Shown here: piece after piece, positions 18,391-27,446 of the stretch
Numbering within the stretch: position 1 is the first letter of the stretch
Layout: the number at the start of each line of letters is the position of its first letter
Assembly: GCF_900683735.1 (NCBI RefSeq)
Contig: NZ_LR215979.1
Span: 868,001 to 932,000 of the forward strand
Length of the DNA stretch: 64,000 nucleotides
From: Fusobacterium ulcerans ATCC 49185
Lineage (GTDB): Bacteria; Fusobacteriota; Fusobacteriia; Fusobacteriales; Fusobacteriaceae
Direction of reading: 5' to 3'
Translations under genes and position numbers: made by a program
Notes under the pieces: model-generated
Database searches by the model: none
What the model was told of the DNA's origin: nothing
Seen by the model: only the letters and a program-made list of their open reading frames with translations

Positions 18391-19692
18391 ATGGATTGGA
18401 GAGAGGATTATAAGAAAAAAGTGTGTTCACCAGAAGAAGCAGTGAAAAAAATAAAATCAGACAGTCGTGTGGTAATCTGTCACGCAGCTGGAGAGCCTCA
18501 AACTATAATTGATGCAATGGTACAAAACTATAAAGAGTATAAAAATGTTGAAATAGTTCATATGGTAGCTCTTGGGAAATGTGATTATATGAAGTTGGAA
18601 ATGGCAGGGCATTTCAGGCACAATGGACTTTTTTTAGGGGGAGGAACCAGAGATGTTGTAAATGCAGGGAATGGAGATTATACACCATCGTTTTTCTTTG
18701 AAATACCTAAATTATTTAAAAAAGGAGGAACACTCCCAGTAGATACAGCTTTAATACAGGTATCACCACCTGATGAACATGGATATTGCAGTATGGGAAT
18801 AACTTGTGACTATACAAAAGCAGCTGCTGAAAATGCAAAGTGTGTAATAGCTCAGGTAAATAAATTTATGCCAAGAGTATTAGGAGATAATTTTATACAT
18901 ATATCAGAAATAGATGTAATAGTAGAGAAAGATGAACCTATAATTATTTTAAATCCGCCTAAAATAGGGGATGTTGAAAGAAAAATAGGTGAATACTGTG
19001 CGAGTCTGATAAATGATGGAGATACTTTACAGCTGGGAATAGGGGCTATACCTGATGCAGTACTTACATTTTTGAAAAATAAGAAAGATTTAGGAATACA
19101 TTCAGAAATGATATCAGATGGAGTAGTGGATTTGGTAAAGGCAGGAGTAATCAACAACAGCAAGAAAACTCTTCACAAGGGAAAATCAATAGTGAGCTTC
19201 CTCATGGGAACTAGAAAACTTTATGATTATGTAGATGATAATCCAAGTGTAGAAATATATCCAGTTGATTATGTAAATGATCCTAGAGTGATATCAAAAA
19301 ATGATAATATAGTATCTATAAATTCAGCAATACAAGTAGATCTTATGGGACAGGTAAATGCTGAAACTATGGGAACAAAACAATTTAGTGGAACTGGGGG
19401 GCAGGTTGATTTTGTAAGGGGAACAGCTTTTGCTTTAAATGGGAAGTCAATAATAGCAGTACCTTCTACAGCTTCCAAAGGAAAAGTATCAAGAATCACT
19501 GCTTATCTGGATGAAGGAGCTGCTGTGACTACTTCAAGAAATGATGTACAGTATGTAATTACTGAATATGGTATTGCTGATCTGAAAGGAAAAACTTTAA
19601 AAGAAAGAGCTAAGGAATTGATAAAAATAGCTCATCCTGATTTCAGAGAGGAATTGACTCAGAAAGCATTGGAAAAATATAAAACACTTTAG
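18391..19692 (+). CDS. abfT: 4-hydroxybutyrate CoA-transferase
   Basis: A 433-residue family I-type CoA-transferase of the acetyl-CoA hydrolase/4-hydroxybutyrate group. The glutamate that forms the CoA thioester is E239 in GIHSEMISDGVVDL, matching E238 of the Clostridium aminobutyricum enzyme. The glycine-rich loops GGGTRD and GIGAIPDAVL are also present. It would move CoA from acetyl-CoA or butyryl-CoA to 4-hydroxybutyrate and so feed AbfD. Only four bases separate it from the NifU-like gene. No 4-hydroxybutyrate dehydrogenase is present in the window, so the substrate may be imported. Confidence 0.93.
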   Translation: MDWREDYKKKVCSPEEAVKKIKSDSRVVICHAAGEPQTIIDAMVQNYKEYKNVEIVHMVALGKCDYMKLEMAGHFRHNGLFLGGGTRDVVNAGNGDYTPSFFFEIPKLFKKGGTLPVDTALIQVSPPDEHGYCSMGITCDYTKAAAENAKCVIAQVNKFMPRVLGDNFIHISEIDVIVEKDEPIIILNPPKIGDVERKIGEYCASLINDGDTLQLGIGAIPDAVLTFLKNKKDLGIHSEMISDGVVDLVKAGVINNSKKTLHKGKSIVSFLMGTRKLYDYVDDNPSVEIYPVDYVNDPRVISKNDNIVSINSAIQVDLMGQVNAETMGTKQFSGTGGQVDFVRGTAFALNGKSIIAVPSTASKGKVSRITAYLDEGAAVTTSRNDVQYVITEYGIADLKGKTLKERAKELIKIAHPDFREELTQKALEKYKTL

Positions 19693-19704
19693 GAGGGGAA
19701 AAGT

Positions 19705-21063
19705 ATGGCAATTAAGAGAGAATACGGACAGGAACAACCATATACTCCATTAGGGATATTCAAGCTGAGGCTCCCTTTTATTCATTACAAATGGGAATGG
19801 TCAGAAGCTATGCAGGCAATACTTATGTGTGCCACTTGTCTTGGAGCTATTCCTATACTGACAGAACATCTGGGGATATCTTTTGAACTGGCATGGTCAA
19901 TGGTAATAATTAATGGAATATTATATAATCTCCATGCTCTTCTTGGAGATCCAGTAGTCCCTGGTTGGATAACTCCTTCTATTCCTTTGACAATAGTTTA
20001 TCTTTCTAAATTCACTATTGGTATAGACAGAATACATGCCCTTATAGCTTTACAGATATTAGTTGCTTGTATATTTATAATCATGGGTATAACAGGACTA
20101 GCTGGAAAACTTATGGGAATAATTCCAGTATCTATTAAATCAGGAATATTGTTAGGAGCAGGATTTGCAGCAGTAGTTGGAGAATTTAGTGCAAAGGGGA
20201 GATTTAATCTATATCCTATTTCAATAGCCTTTGGAGGATTATTTTCTTTTTATCTTCTTTTCTCAATAAAATTTAGAGATTTAAGAAAAAGAAATAAACT
20301 GGCAGATGCTTTTGGTAAATATGGAATGCTTCCAGCAATTTTTTTAAGTATAATAATCAGCCCATTGGTAAAAGAACTTCCATTTCCTAAAATAGAGATA
20401 GGATCGGTTATAAAGATACCTGAAATTGGAAATATATTGAGAGAAGTAAGTATATTTGGAGTAGGAATTCCTAAGATGGCATTTTTCGTAAGTGCTATTC
20501 CTATGGCAGTAATGATATATATAATTGCATTTGGAGATTTTGTTACAAGCAGTGCTTTGATAAATGAAGCTGATGAAGTAAGACAGGATGAGAAAATAGA
20601 TTTTAACTCTAATCGTTCTAATCTTATCAGTGGTCTTAGAAATATAGTTCAGGCAGTATTGATTCCATATGTTCCTATGTGCGGACCATTATGGGCAGCA
20701 GTTACAGCTTCTGTTTCACAGAGATATAAAGAGGGAAGAGAAGCTATGGACTCTATATATGGTGGAGTAGGGACATTCAGAATAATGACTTGTGTGTCAG
20801 TTGCGTTGATACCAATAGTTTCATTGGTACAGCCTATACTCCCAGTGGCTCTTTCACTTACTATGCTGGTACAAGGATATATCTGTACAAGACTTGCTAT
20901 GTCTATGTGTGAATCTGAACTGGATATGGGAATAGCTGGAGTAATGGCAGCAGTACTTGCAACAAAAGGTGCAGCATGGGGAATGGGAATAGGTATTATT
21001 CTTCATCTGCTTCTTGCAAATGTAAAAAATAAACAGGTAAAAACAGCAGAAGTAAAAGAATAA
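19705..21063 (+). CDS. Multi-pass permease of the 4-hydroxybutyrate operon
   Basis: A 452-residue membrane protein with roughly 12 hydrophobic helices. It carries small-residue-rich segments such as GILLGAGFAAVVGEF and a WITPSIPLT motif, reminiscent of NCS2/SulP-type 7+7 transporters; family membership is uncertain. AGGAGGGG precedes the ATG 12 bases after abfT. Co-transcription with abfD and abfT suggests uptake of 4-hydroxybutyrate or a related organic acid, or exchange with the product. There is no direct evidence of substrate. Confidence 0.75.
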   Translation: MAIKREYGQEQPYTPLGIFKLRLPFIHYKWEWSEAMQAILMCATCLGAIPILTEHLGISFELAWSMVIINGILYNLHALLGDPVVPGWITPSIPLTIVYLSKFTIGIDRIHALIALQILVACIFIIMGITGLAGKLMGIIPVSIKSGILLGAGFAAVVGEFSAKGRFNLYPISIAFGGLFSFYLLFSIKFRDLRKRNKLADAFGKYGMLPAIFLSIIISPLVKELPFPKIEIGSVIKIPEIGNILREVSIFGVGIPKMAFFVSAIPMAVMIYIIAFGDFVTSSALINEADEVRQDEKIDFNSNRSNLISGLRNIVQAVLIPYVPMCGPLWAAVTASVSQRYKEGREAMDSIYGGVGTFRIMTCVSVALIPIVSLVQPILPVALSLTMLVQGYICTRLAMSMCESELDMGIAGVMAAVLATKGAAWGMGIGIILHLLLANVKNKQVKTAEVKE

Positions 21064-21074
21064 GGAATCTAAAT

Positions 21075-21314
21075 ATGGAAATTAGATTTTGTGGAGGATG
21101 TAATCCATTATATCATAGAGAAAAACTATATGAAAAACTAAAGCTTTTATCACTAAATGAAGAAGAAATAATAATAATATTGAATGGTTGTCAGAGAGGG
21201 TGTGTGAAAGCTTTAGGAAATAAGAGGGTGATAAATGTTCAGGAATACTTGATACATATAGGTAAATTTGATGAGGAAGAAATATTGAAATGGATAATGA
21301 GGAAAGTAAAATAA
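21075..21314 (+). CDS. Small cysteine-motif protein ending the 4-hydroxybutyrate operon
   Basis: A 79-residue protein with RFCGGCNP near the N-terminus and NGCQRGC in the middle, that is CxxC and CxxxC pairs suitable for binding a metal or an iron-sulfur cluster. The remainder is a compact alpha/beta fold ending in a basic helix. It starts 11 bases after the permease stop. Function is unknown. Its place beside the Fe-S enzyme AbfD and a NifU-like protein hints at a cofactor or redox role. Confidence 0.65.
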   Translation: MEIRFCGGCNPLYHREKLYEKLKLLSLNEEEIIIILNGCQRGCVKALGNKRVINVQEYLIHIGKFDEEEILKWIMRKVK

Positions 21315-21515
21315 TAAGAGAGAGATATTTTCAGAAGAAAATCCCAGCAAGGTTTGGAAATATCCCTCACTATTTTAATTAATTATTTTATTGCAGTATT
21401 TTTTTACGAAAAGAAAAATATTATTTTTCCAATCTTTAAAAATATATTATATAGATTTTTTCCTCTATATTATTTATAATATTAAGAAGAGAATATACTG
21501 TATAAGGAGTATGAT

Positions 21516-22688
21516 ATGGAAATAAGATATGGAAATGATAAGGATAAAATAAAAGCTAAATATATATGGAAAGAGTGTTTTACAGATAGTGAAAATGAAG
21601 TTGAGTTTTATTTTAATGAATTATATAAAAAAGAAAATTTTTTATTATTAGAAGATGATGAAAAGAATATAAGGGCTTCACTTCATGAAAATCAATATGA
21701 GGTGATAATAAATAATGAAAAACTTTCATCTTTCTATATAGTGGCAGTGGCAGTATCTCCCCAATATAGAGGAAGAGGATATATGGGAGAACTTATAAGA
21801 TACAGCTTGAGAAATGCAAGAGAAAAGGGGCTGGACTTTGTTTTTCTAAGTCCAATAAATACTGAAATATATAGAAAATATGGTTTTGGATATATGAGCA
21901 GTCTGGAAAGATACAGTATCTCCATGAAAGATTTACCTTTTGACAGAATAGAGAGAGCATATGAAATAAAGAAAGCAGCTAATGAAAAAAATTTCTGTGC
22001 AGATTTAATAGAGATATATAAGAAAAAAATGAAAGATAGCTTTGCATACTTAGAGAGAAATGAAAATTACTATAGAAGAGCTTTGAAAGAGATGGAAAAT
22101 GAAAATGGAGATATTTATATTTTCTATATGGAAAATAAACCAGCAGGATATATTTCATTGTATAAGAAAGAAGGAATTATAGAAGTAAGAGAACTTTTTG
22201 GACTTAATAAAAAAGTGATTGAATCTATATATGCCTTTATAAAAACTTACAAGGAATACTATCCAGAGGTTATAATAAAAGCTCCTATAAACAGCAATAT
22301 GAATTTCTATATTTATAATCAGACATCTATGAAAAAAACTGAATTTCCATTTATAATGGGAAGAATAGTCAATGCAAAAAATATGTTGAAAAGACTTCAT
22401 ATAGAGGATATGGAATTAAAAATATCTGTTATTGATAAGATAATAGAGGAAAATAATGGTATCTATGAAATTTCTGTATATGGAGTTGTTTCAAAAAAAG
22501 ATAAGAAAAAAAGTATAGAAAGTGATATAGAAATAGATATAGCTGATTTGAATCATTTGATATTTGGGTATTTTTCAATAGATGAAATGATAGAGCTGGA
22601 AAGAATAAAAATAAACAATAAAGAAAAAATAGAAGAAATAAAAAAGATATTTCCTAAGAGGAAAGTATACCTACAGGAATATCAATAA
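21516..22688 (+). CDS. GNAT acetyltransferase, Eis-like
   Basis: A 390-residue protein. The N-terminal GNAT core carries the acetyl-CoA loop VAVSPQYRGRGYMGELI (about residues 74-90) and the IYRKYGFGYMS strand. A second degenerate GNAT half and a C-terminal SCP2-like domain follow, as in the Eis/enhanced intracellular survival family. It probably acetylates amines such as aminoglycosides or peptides; the substrate is not deducible. It stands alone, ends at a terminator, and has TAAGGAG before its ATG. Confidence 0.8.
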   Translation: MEIRYGNDKDKIKAKYIWKECFTDSENEVEFYFNELYKKENFLLLEDDEKNIRASLHENQYEVIINNEKLSSFYIVAVAVSPQYRGRGYMGELIRYSLRNAREKGLDFVFLSPINTEIYRKYGFGYMSSLERYSISMKDLPFDRIERAYEIKKAANEKNFCADLIEIYKKKMKDSFAYLERNENYYRRALKEMENENGDIYIFYMENKPAGYISLYKKEGIIEVRELFGLNKKVIESIYAFIKTYKEYYPEVIIKAPINSNMNFYIYNQTSMKKTEFPFIMGRIVNAKNMLKRLHIEDMELKISVIDKIIEENNGIYEISVYGVVSKKDKKKSIESDIEIDIADLNHLIFGYFSIDEMIELERIKINNKEKIEEIKKIFPKRKVYLQEYQ

Positions 22689-22691
22689 AAC

Positions 22692-22731
22692 AAAAAAGCT
22701 GGCAGGTTTCATGCAACTGTCAGCTTTTTTG
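22692..22731 (+). terminator. Intrinsic terminator after the GNAT gene
   Basis: AAAAAGCTGGCAG pairs with CTGTCAGCTTTTT, with one wobble, around an 11-base loop, ending in T6. Confidence 0.8.
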
Positions 22732-22830
22732 TTAATACATAAAAATTAAAATACTTTTAAAAAGAAAGGATTTGTAAAATAATTATATAATAACTTATTA
22801 AAAAAGTCAACAATTATTTTCAATTATTTT

Positions 22831-23406
22831 TTATTTGTTTCCTATTATGATTTCATTAAGAGATAACTTAGGAACAAAGTGATTATTTAAAGTATCTCTA
22901 TAATATTTAGTATCTTTATTTTCTGCTGCAACTATTTTAACTTTATCTTTTGGTTCTCCTAGGGCAAGAATAAAATATGACTTATATTTTTCTTGAAGTC
23001 CAATTATTCTTTCAACTTCTTTTTTGTTGTAAGCACCAACTATACATCCTCCAAATCCCATTTCACCAGCACAAAGAAGCATATTTTGTGAAGCTATACC
23101 CATATCAAAGTGGAGTAAAGATTCAGATGTCTGAGTAAGAGGATTACAAGCACAAAGTATGACATAAGCTCTTGGAGATTCTTCAAGTACAGGGTTCCAG
23201 CTTACAGCAGCAGCCCATTTAATCTGCTCAAATATTTCATCACATAATTTTTTGTCAGAAACACAAAAAAATCTGATAGATTGTGAATTTTTAGCTGAAG
23301 CACCCAGTCTGGCTCCTTCAACTATCTTAGACAATTCAGTTTTAGTCAATGGCTTGTCAGTAAAACTTCTGTGTGAACGTACGTTTTCTAAAGTTTTTAA
23401 AATCAT
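22831..23406 (-). CDS. Nitroreductase family protein
   Basis: A 191-residue FMN-dependent oxidoreductase. RSHRSFTDKPLT at the N-terminus contacts the flavin phosphate, followed by GARLGASAKNSQSIRF, FDMGIASQNMLLCAGEMGFGGCIVGA and the FILALGEPKD strand; all are standard for the family. The substrate is unknown. It lies 22 bases downstream of ruvC on the same strand and is probably co-transcribed with it. Confidence 0.85.
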   Translation of the reverse strand: MILKTLENVRSHRSFTDKPLTKTELSKIVEGARLGASAKNSQSIRFFCVSDKKLCDEIFEQIKWAAAVSWNPVLEESPRAYVILCACNPLTQTSESLLHFDMGIASQNMLLCAGEMGFGGCIVGAYNKKEVERIIGLQEKYKSYFILALGEPKDKVKIVAAENKDTKYYRDTLNNHFVPKLSLNEIIIGNK

Positions 23407-23428
23407 AGCATCCTCCTAAGTTTATTTG

Positions 23429-24001
23429 TTATCTATTTAAAATAAGATCTCTGTATTCTTTAGCAGTGAGCTTTTCTTTTGGCAGTGCTTTTGTACTGAT
23501 GGTAGAAGCCAGAGCCTGTCCAAAATAACCACTGTTCAAGGAGTTTATATGAGTAATAGCTATAGCTAGTGCATCTGCTGCATCATCTGGTTTTGGAATT
23601 TCTTTCATTCCTAAAAATTTCTGGACCATCAGCTGTACCTGTTTTTTTTCAGCTTTTCCATATCCAGTTATACCTGTCTTAACCTGCAGAGGAGTATATC
23701 CTTGTATTTTTAAACCATTCTGTTTTCCACATAGGAGAAGGACACCTCTTGCCTGTCCTACAGAAATTACAGTCTTGTTATTTTTAAAGAAGAAAAGTTC
23801 TTCTATTGCCATATGTTCAGGATTGTATTTTTTTATGAGATCACCAAGCTTTTCATAAATCTGGCAGAGTCTTTCCTCCATAGGAGTATCTTTATCAGTA
23901 TAAAAACATCCATAATCTACTACTTTAAATTTACTCTCTTCATAATCAATTACACCAAAACCTACTATTGCTGTTCCTGGATCGATTCCCAGTACTCTCA
24001 T
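23429..24001 (-). CDS. ruvC: Crossover junction endodeoxyribonuclease RuvC
   Basis: A 190-residue resolvase that cuts Holliday junctions with RuvAB. The acidic catalytic residues are D7 (GIDPGT), E67/E68 (IEELFFFKN) and D140/D143 (PDDAADALA), and the QVKTGITGYGKAEKKQV DNA-contact segment is intact. The length is normal for the family, with a short basic tail. No ruvA or ruvB is adjacent in the window. Confidence 0.95.
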   Translation of the reverse strand: MRVLGIDPGTAIVGFGVIDYEESKFKVVDYGCFYTDKDTPMEERLCQIYEKLGDLIKKYNPEHMAIEELFFFKNNKTVISVGQARGVLLLCGKQNGLKIQGYTPLQVKTGITGYGKAEKKQVQLMVQKFLGMKEIPKPDDAADALAIAITHINSLNSGYFGQALASTISTKALPKEKLTAKEYRDLILNR

Positions 24002-24143
24002 TAAAAATCACCTCTCTGATTAAAGTGTAACATATTTACCTATATTTTTCTATTAAATAAAAAATATAAAAAAATAAAGGAATTTCATCAACTATATAGT
24101 ATAGAATTTATGTAAAGTATAACTTGAGGAAGGGTGAGAAAAA

Positions 24144-24926
24144 ATGTTGGATATTTCAGAATATATAAAAGACATAAGTTTATATCCTCTTTTGACGCCT
24201 GAAGAGGAGAGAGATATCTCAGTCAAGGCAAAGGCTGGAGATAAGGATGCACAGGAGAAACTGGTTACATCTAATCTTAGACTAGTTATAAGTATAGCTA
24301 GAAAATATACAAATATGGGTATACCTATACTTGATTTGATACAAGAAGGTAATATGGGGCTTATCAAAGCTGTTGAGAAATATGAGCCTGACAAGAATAT
24401 AAGATTTTCTACTTATTCTACATTTTGGATAAAGCAGAGTATATTGAGATATATAACATCGAGCAGAGGACTTATAAGGTTTCCATCATATGTATATGAT
24501 GGGATATCAAGAATGAAAAAATATATTCAGGATTACAAAAACAGATATTCACATGTTCCATCACTTGATGAGATATGCCAAAATCTGGATATGAGAAAAA
24601 AAGAAGCAGAAAGATATATTGAGGTATTGGAAAAGGGAAGCAGTACTGGAGAGGAAATGTATGGAGAGATAGCAGAATATTGCAGCAGTATAATATCTGA
24701 TGATACTTTTGAAGATAAAGTCATTGCTAAAAATTCAAATATGGATTTGATGAAAAAAGTAAACAAGCTTCCATCAAAAGAGAGGGAGGTTCTGATATAC
24801 AGATATGGACTTTTGAATGAAAAAGTGCTTACTCTGGGAGAAATAGGTGAACGTATGAACCTTACTAAAGAAAGAATAAGGCAGATACAACTGGAGGCTA
24901 TTGATAGACTAAGGGAAACATTATAA
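24144..24926 (+). CDS. RNA polymerase sigma factor, sigma-70 family (RpoD-like)
   Basis: A 260-residue sigma factor lacking region 1.1. Region 2 is clear (NLRLVISIARKY, then LDLIQEGNMGLIKAVEKY, FSTYSTFWIKQSI). Region 3 follows at SRGLIRFP and SLDEICQNLDM, and region 4 ends with the helix-turn-helix LTLGEIGERMNLTKERIRQI. The size and absence of region 1.1 suggest an alternative, group-2-type sigma factor, not the main RpoD. It is a single-gene unit ending in a terminator. What it controls cannot be seen. Confidence 0.88.
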   Translation: MLDISEYIKDISLYPLLTPEEERDISVKAKAGDKDAQEKLVTSNLRLVISIARKYTNMGIPILDLIQEGNMGLIKAVEKYEPDKNIRFSTYSTFWIKQSILRYITSSRGLIRFPSYVYDGISRMKKYIQDYKNRYSHVPSLDEICQNLDMRKKEAERYIEVLEKGSSTGEEMYGEIAEYCSSIISDDTFEDKVIAKNSNMDLMKKVNKLPSKEREVLIYRYGLLNEKVLTLGEIGERMNLTKERIRQIQLEAIDRLRETL

Positions 24927-24947
24927 AAAATTTAAAAATTATGTAAA

Positions 24948-24979
24948 AGGTGTTTCATAGGTTGAAACCCTTTTTTTTT
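24948..24979 (+). terminator. Intrinsic terminator after the sigma factor gene
   Basis: A short hairpin, AGGTGTTTCA / TTGAAACCCT-type, with a TAGG loop is followed by T9. Confidence 0.75.
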
Positions 24980-25105
24980 GCACTATTGTTGAGTCTTTTA
25001 GTATAAGATAGATACGAAAACAATTGACATATATTGTTAAAAATTATAAAATTATTAGTGTATGCCAAAAATAACAAATCAGTATGAAAAGGGGAAGAAA
25101 GACAT

Positions 25106-25999
25106 TTGAAAAATAGATTCTATATAACTATAACTGATTTCAGAGGAGTAAAATGTTATTCTTTTGATAAAATAATAAAAAAATATCTTTTTGTAGTTGG
25201 GAGCCTTTTCTTTACAGGACTTGTTTTACTGATAATAATGATTTTTGTATTGAAAGAGAAAGTAGATGAATACAGCTACTTTAAACTTGAAAATGAAAAA
25301 CTTTATACTCAGATAGAGGAAAATAGACAAAACTTGGAAGAGAAAAATCTTGAACTTGAGAACATAAGTGAAAAAATAAGTGAAATAGAAAGACTTATGG
25401 GAGAGGACACTGCTATTAATTCAGTGAATCTTAATGATATAGAAAGACTTGATTTAACTAAGCTGAACATAATTGATAAAAAATATCTTCTTCAAATGAT
25501 ACCAAATGGAAATCCGATAGCACCATTCAAGGGATATTCAAGTGGATTTGGAGGAAGATTCCATCCTGTTCTAGAGCAGAGAAAATTCCATTATGGGTTG
25601 GATTTTGTAGCTAAAGTAGGAACAGATATATTGGCACCTGGAGATGGGATAGTAGAATATGCTGGATTTAATTCAGGTGGATTTGGAAATCTTATTATAT
25701 TATCACATAACTTTGGATTTAAAACATATTTTGCTCATTTGAATGAGATAGATGTAAAAGTAGGAGATTTTATAACTAAAGGAACTGTAATTGGAAAATC
25801 AGGAAATACAGGACGATCAAGTGGTCCTCATCTTCATTATGAAATACACTATCTTGGGAAGAGAATGGATCCAAAGAATTTTGCAAAATGGAGTCTAGAG
25901 AATTATGACTATATATTTAAAAACGAAAAGGGGGTAAAATGGCAATCTTTACTAGAAATGACAAAGTTGCAGACACAGATTATTCAACAAAAGAACTAA
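25106..25999 (+). CDS. M23 family metallopeptidase, membrane anchored
   Basis: A 297-residue peptidoglycan endopeptidase. One N-terminal transmembrane helix (about 27-49) is followed by a coiled coil (about 52-100) and then the LytM/M23 domain. Zinc ligands are H162 and D166 (HYGLDF) and H244 in HLHYE, with H211 and H242 catalytic. The start is a TTG with GGGGAAG at ideal spacing; no ATG fits better. Its 3' end overlaps the bactofilin gene by 61 bases, a pairing known from other bacteria in which bactofilin positions an M23 hydrolase to shape the cell wall. Confidence 0.9.
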   Translation: MKNRFYITITDFRGVKCYSFDKIIKKYLFVVGSLFFTGLVLLIIMIFVLKEKVDEYSYFKLENEKLYTQIEENRQNLEEKNLELENISEKISEIERLMGEDTAINSVNLNDIERLDLTKLNIIDKKYLLQMIPNGNPIAPFKGYSSGFGGRFHPVLEQRKFHYGLDFVAKVGTDILAPGDGIVEYAGFNSGGFGNLIILSHNFGFKTYFAHLNEIDVKVGDFITKGTVIGKSGNTGRSSGPHLHYEIHYLGKRMDPKNFAKWSLENYDYIFKNEKGVKWQSLLEMTKLQTQIIQQKN

Positions 26000-26373
26000 C
26001 TAAAGTATCTCAGGGGACTTCATTTACAGGGGATGTGGTAAGTGAGTGTAATCTGGTTATTGATGGGGAAATCAATGGAAATATACTTTCGAGAGCATCA
26101 GTTACCATTGGACCTAAAGGTAAGGTAGAAGGTAAAATAGCAGCTTCAAAAATTGTTATAAGTGGTTTTTTTAAAGGTGAGTTAGAAGGTGATACTGTTG
26201 AACTTTCATCTACAAGTAATGTAATTGGAGATATTATCAGTGACAAACTTGTAATAGAAGATGGAGGAAATTTTGAGGGATACAGTAAGAAAAAAAAGTC
26301 TAATGAGTATTTGAGTATGAAGGAAGAAGAAGATAAAACAAATTCATATGATGATACAGATACAGAGGAATAA
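25939..26373 (+). CDS. Bactofilin (polymer-forming cytoskeletal protein)
   Basis: A 144-residue protein whose central part (about residues 25-110) is a right-handed beta-helix of short repeats (SECNLVIDGEINGNI, VTIGPKGKVEGKI, NVIGDIISDKLVIE), flanked by charged disordered tails. This is the bactofilin fold, which polymerises without nucleotide at the inner membrane. The start lies inside the M23 gene with AAAAGGGGG before it, implying coupled translation. The operon ends at a terminator. Confidence 0.9.
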   Translation: MAIFTRNDKVADTDYSTKELTKVSQGTSFTGDVVSECNLVIDGEINGNILSRASVTIGPKGKVEGKIAASKIVISGFFKGELEGDTVELSSTSNVIGDIISDKLVIEDGGNFEGYSKKKKSNEYLSMKEEEDKTNSYDDTDTEE

Positions 26374-26383
26374 TCAGACATTG

Positions 26384-26411
26384 ACAGGTGGTATTGTACC
26401 ACCTGTTTTTT
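26384..26411 (+). terminator. Intrinsic terminator after bactofilin
   Basis: ACAGGTGGT / ACCACCTGT is a perfect nine-base stem with a five-base loop, then T6. Confidence 0.85.
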
Positions 26412-26548
26412 GTGAAATATTAAGAAGTTACAGTAAATTTTAGAAATTTTCCTGCTCATAAGTTTAACTGCTTAATTAATAGAAATTTATTTTATTTAAA
26501 TATATTATTTTTGTGTTTTATTCACATTATAAATAAATCAGATAAAGT

Positions 26549-27262
26549 CTAACGAATAAGTAGATTCAATCCACTAATTATACTTACGATAACAATAAAT
26601 TTTTCAAAAACATTTTGATTCATTTTTCCAACTAGATATCGTCCAATGAATATACCTATAAAAATAGTAGGAATAGCACAGGCACCTCTTGAAATAGTAA
26701 AAAAATTAACATTTTTTAAAAAAAAGAAATAGAGTATAAGCTTTGAAAAATTAACTATGAAGTAGAACCATGTCCTAGTACCATAAAATTTTTCTTTATC
26801 AAGGTTAATATTCAAAAGATATATGCTCATTAAAGGTCCTGAAACGTTCCCTATAAAAGATGAAAATCCACCAAGAAATCCAAATATATGACTTAATTTT
26901 GAGAAATTGACATTCAAACTTTTTAGAAGAGTGAGAATACCTATTGCTAATATGATAACTCCCATACTTTTTTTGAAAAATTCATCAGATATATTGTTGC
27001 CAAAAAATACAGCAGCAATTATCCCTAACATTGTCATTGGAAGTATTTTTTTTAGTGTCTTTAAATCAAGATCTTTTCCATAGAGGTACAGCATAATGAA
27101 GTCAGAGATAACTACAGGTATAATTATAATACCAGCAGAAGTTTTACCTCCATACAATGAAGCAAGAAGGGGAGAAAAGACTAAAGCAGTTGGGATCCCA
27201 AGTTTACTGAATCCAGCTCCGAGTCCCAGAATAATCATTCCAAAAATTTCAATAGGTGTCAT
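26549..27262 (-). CDS. TauE/SafE family sulfite/anion permease
   Basis: A 237-residue membrane protein with about seven to eight helices in two related halves. Each half carries family-typical glycine-rich segments (GLGAGFSKLGIPTAL; GFLGGFSSFIGNVSGPLMSIYLL). Family members export sulfite or organosulfur anions; the substrate here is unknown. It is a single gene with GGAGGAG before its start. Confidence 0.82.
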   Translation of the reverse strand: MTPIEIFGMIILGLGAGFSKLGIPTALVFSPLLASLYGGKTSAGIIIIPVVISDFIMLYLYGKDLDLKTLKKILPMTMLGIIAAVFFGNNISDEFFKKSMGVIILAIGILTLLKSLNVNFSKLSHIFGFLGGFSSFIGNVSGPLMSIYLLNINLDKEKFYGTRTWFYFIVNFSKLILYFFFLKNVNFFTISRGACAIPTIFIGIFIGRYLVGKMNQNVFEKFIVIVSIISGLNLLIR

Positions 27263-27446
27263 AAAAGCTCCTCCAAATATTTAAAATGCAATATCAATAA
27301 AAATATGGTATAATTTTAATTGGATGAATGAAATAATTATACATACTTTTATAATTATTTTAACACAAAAAAAATCAAAAAGATACAATGAAGATTGGGT
27401 ACAATAGAAGCAATATTGTTTAAATAATAAAGTTAGGAGAGGTATT

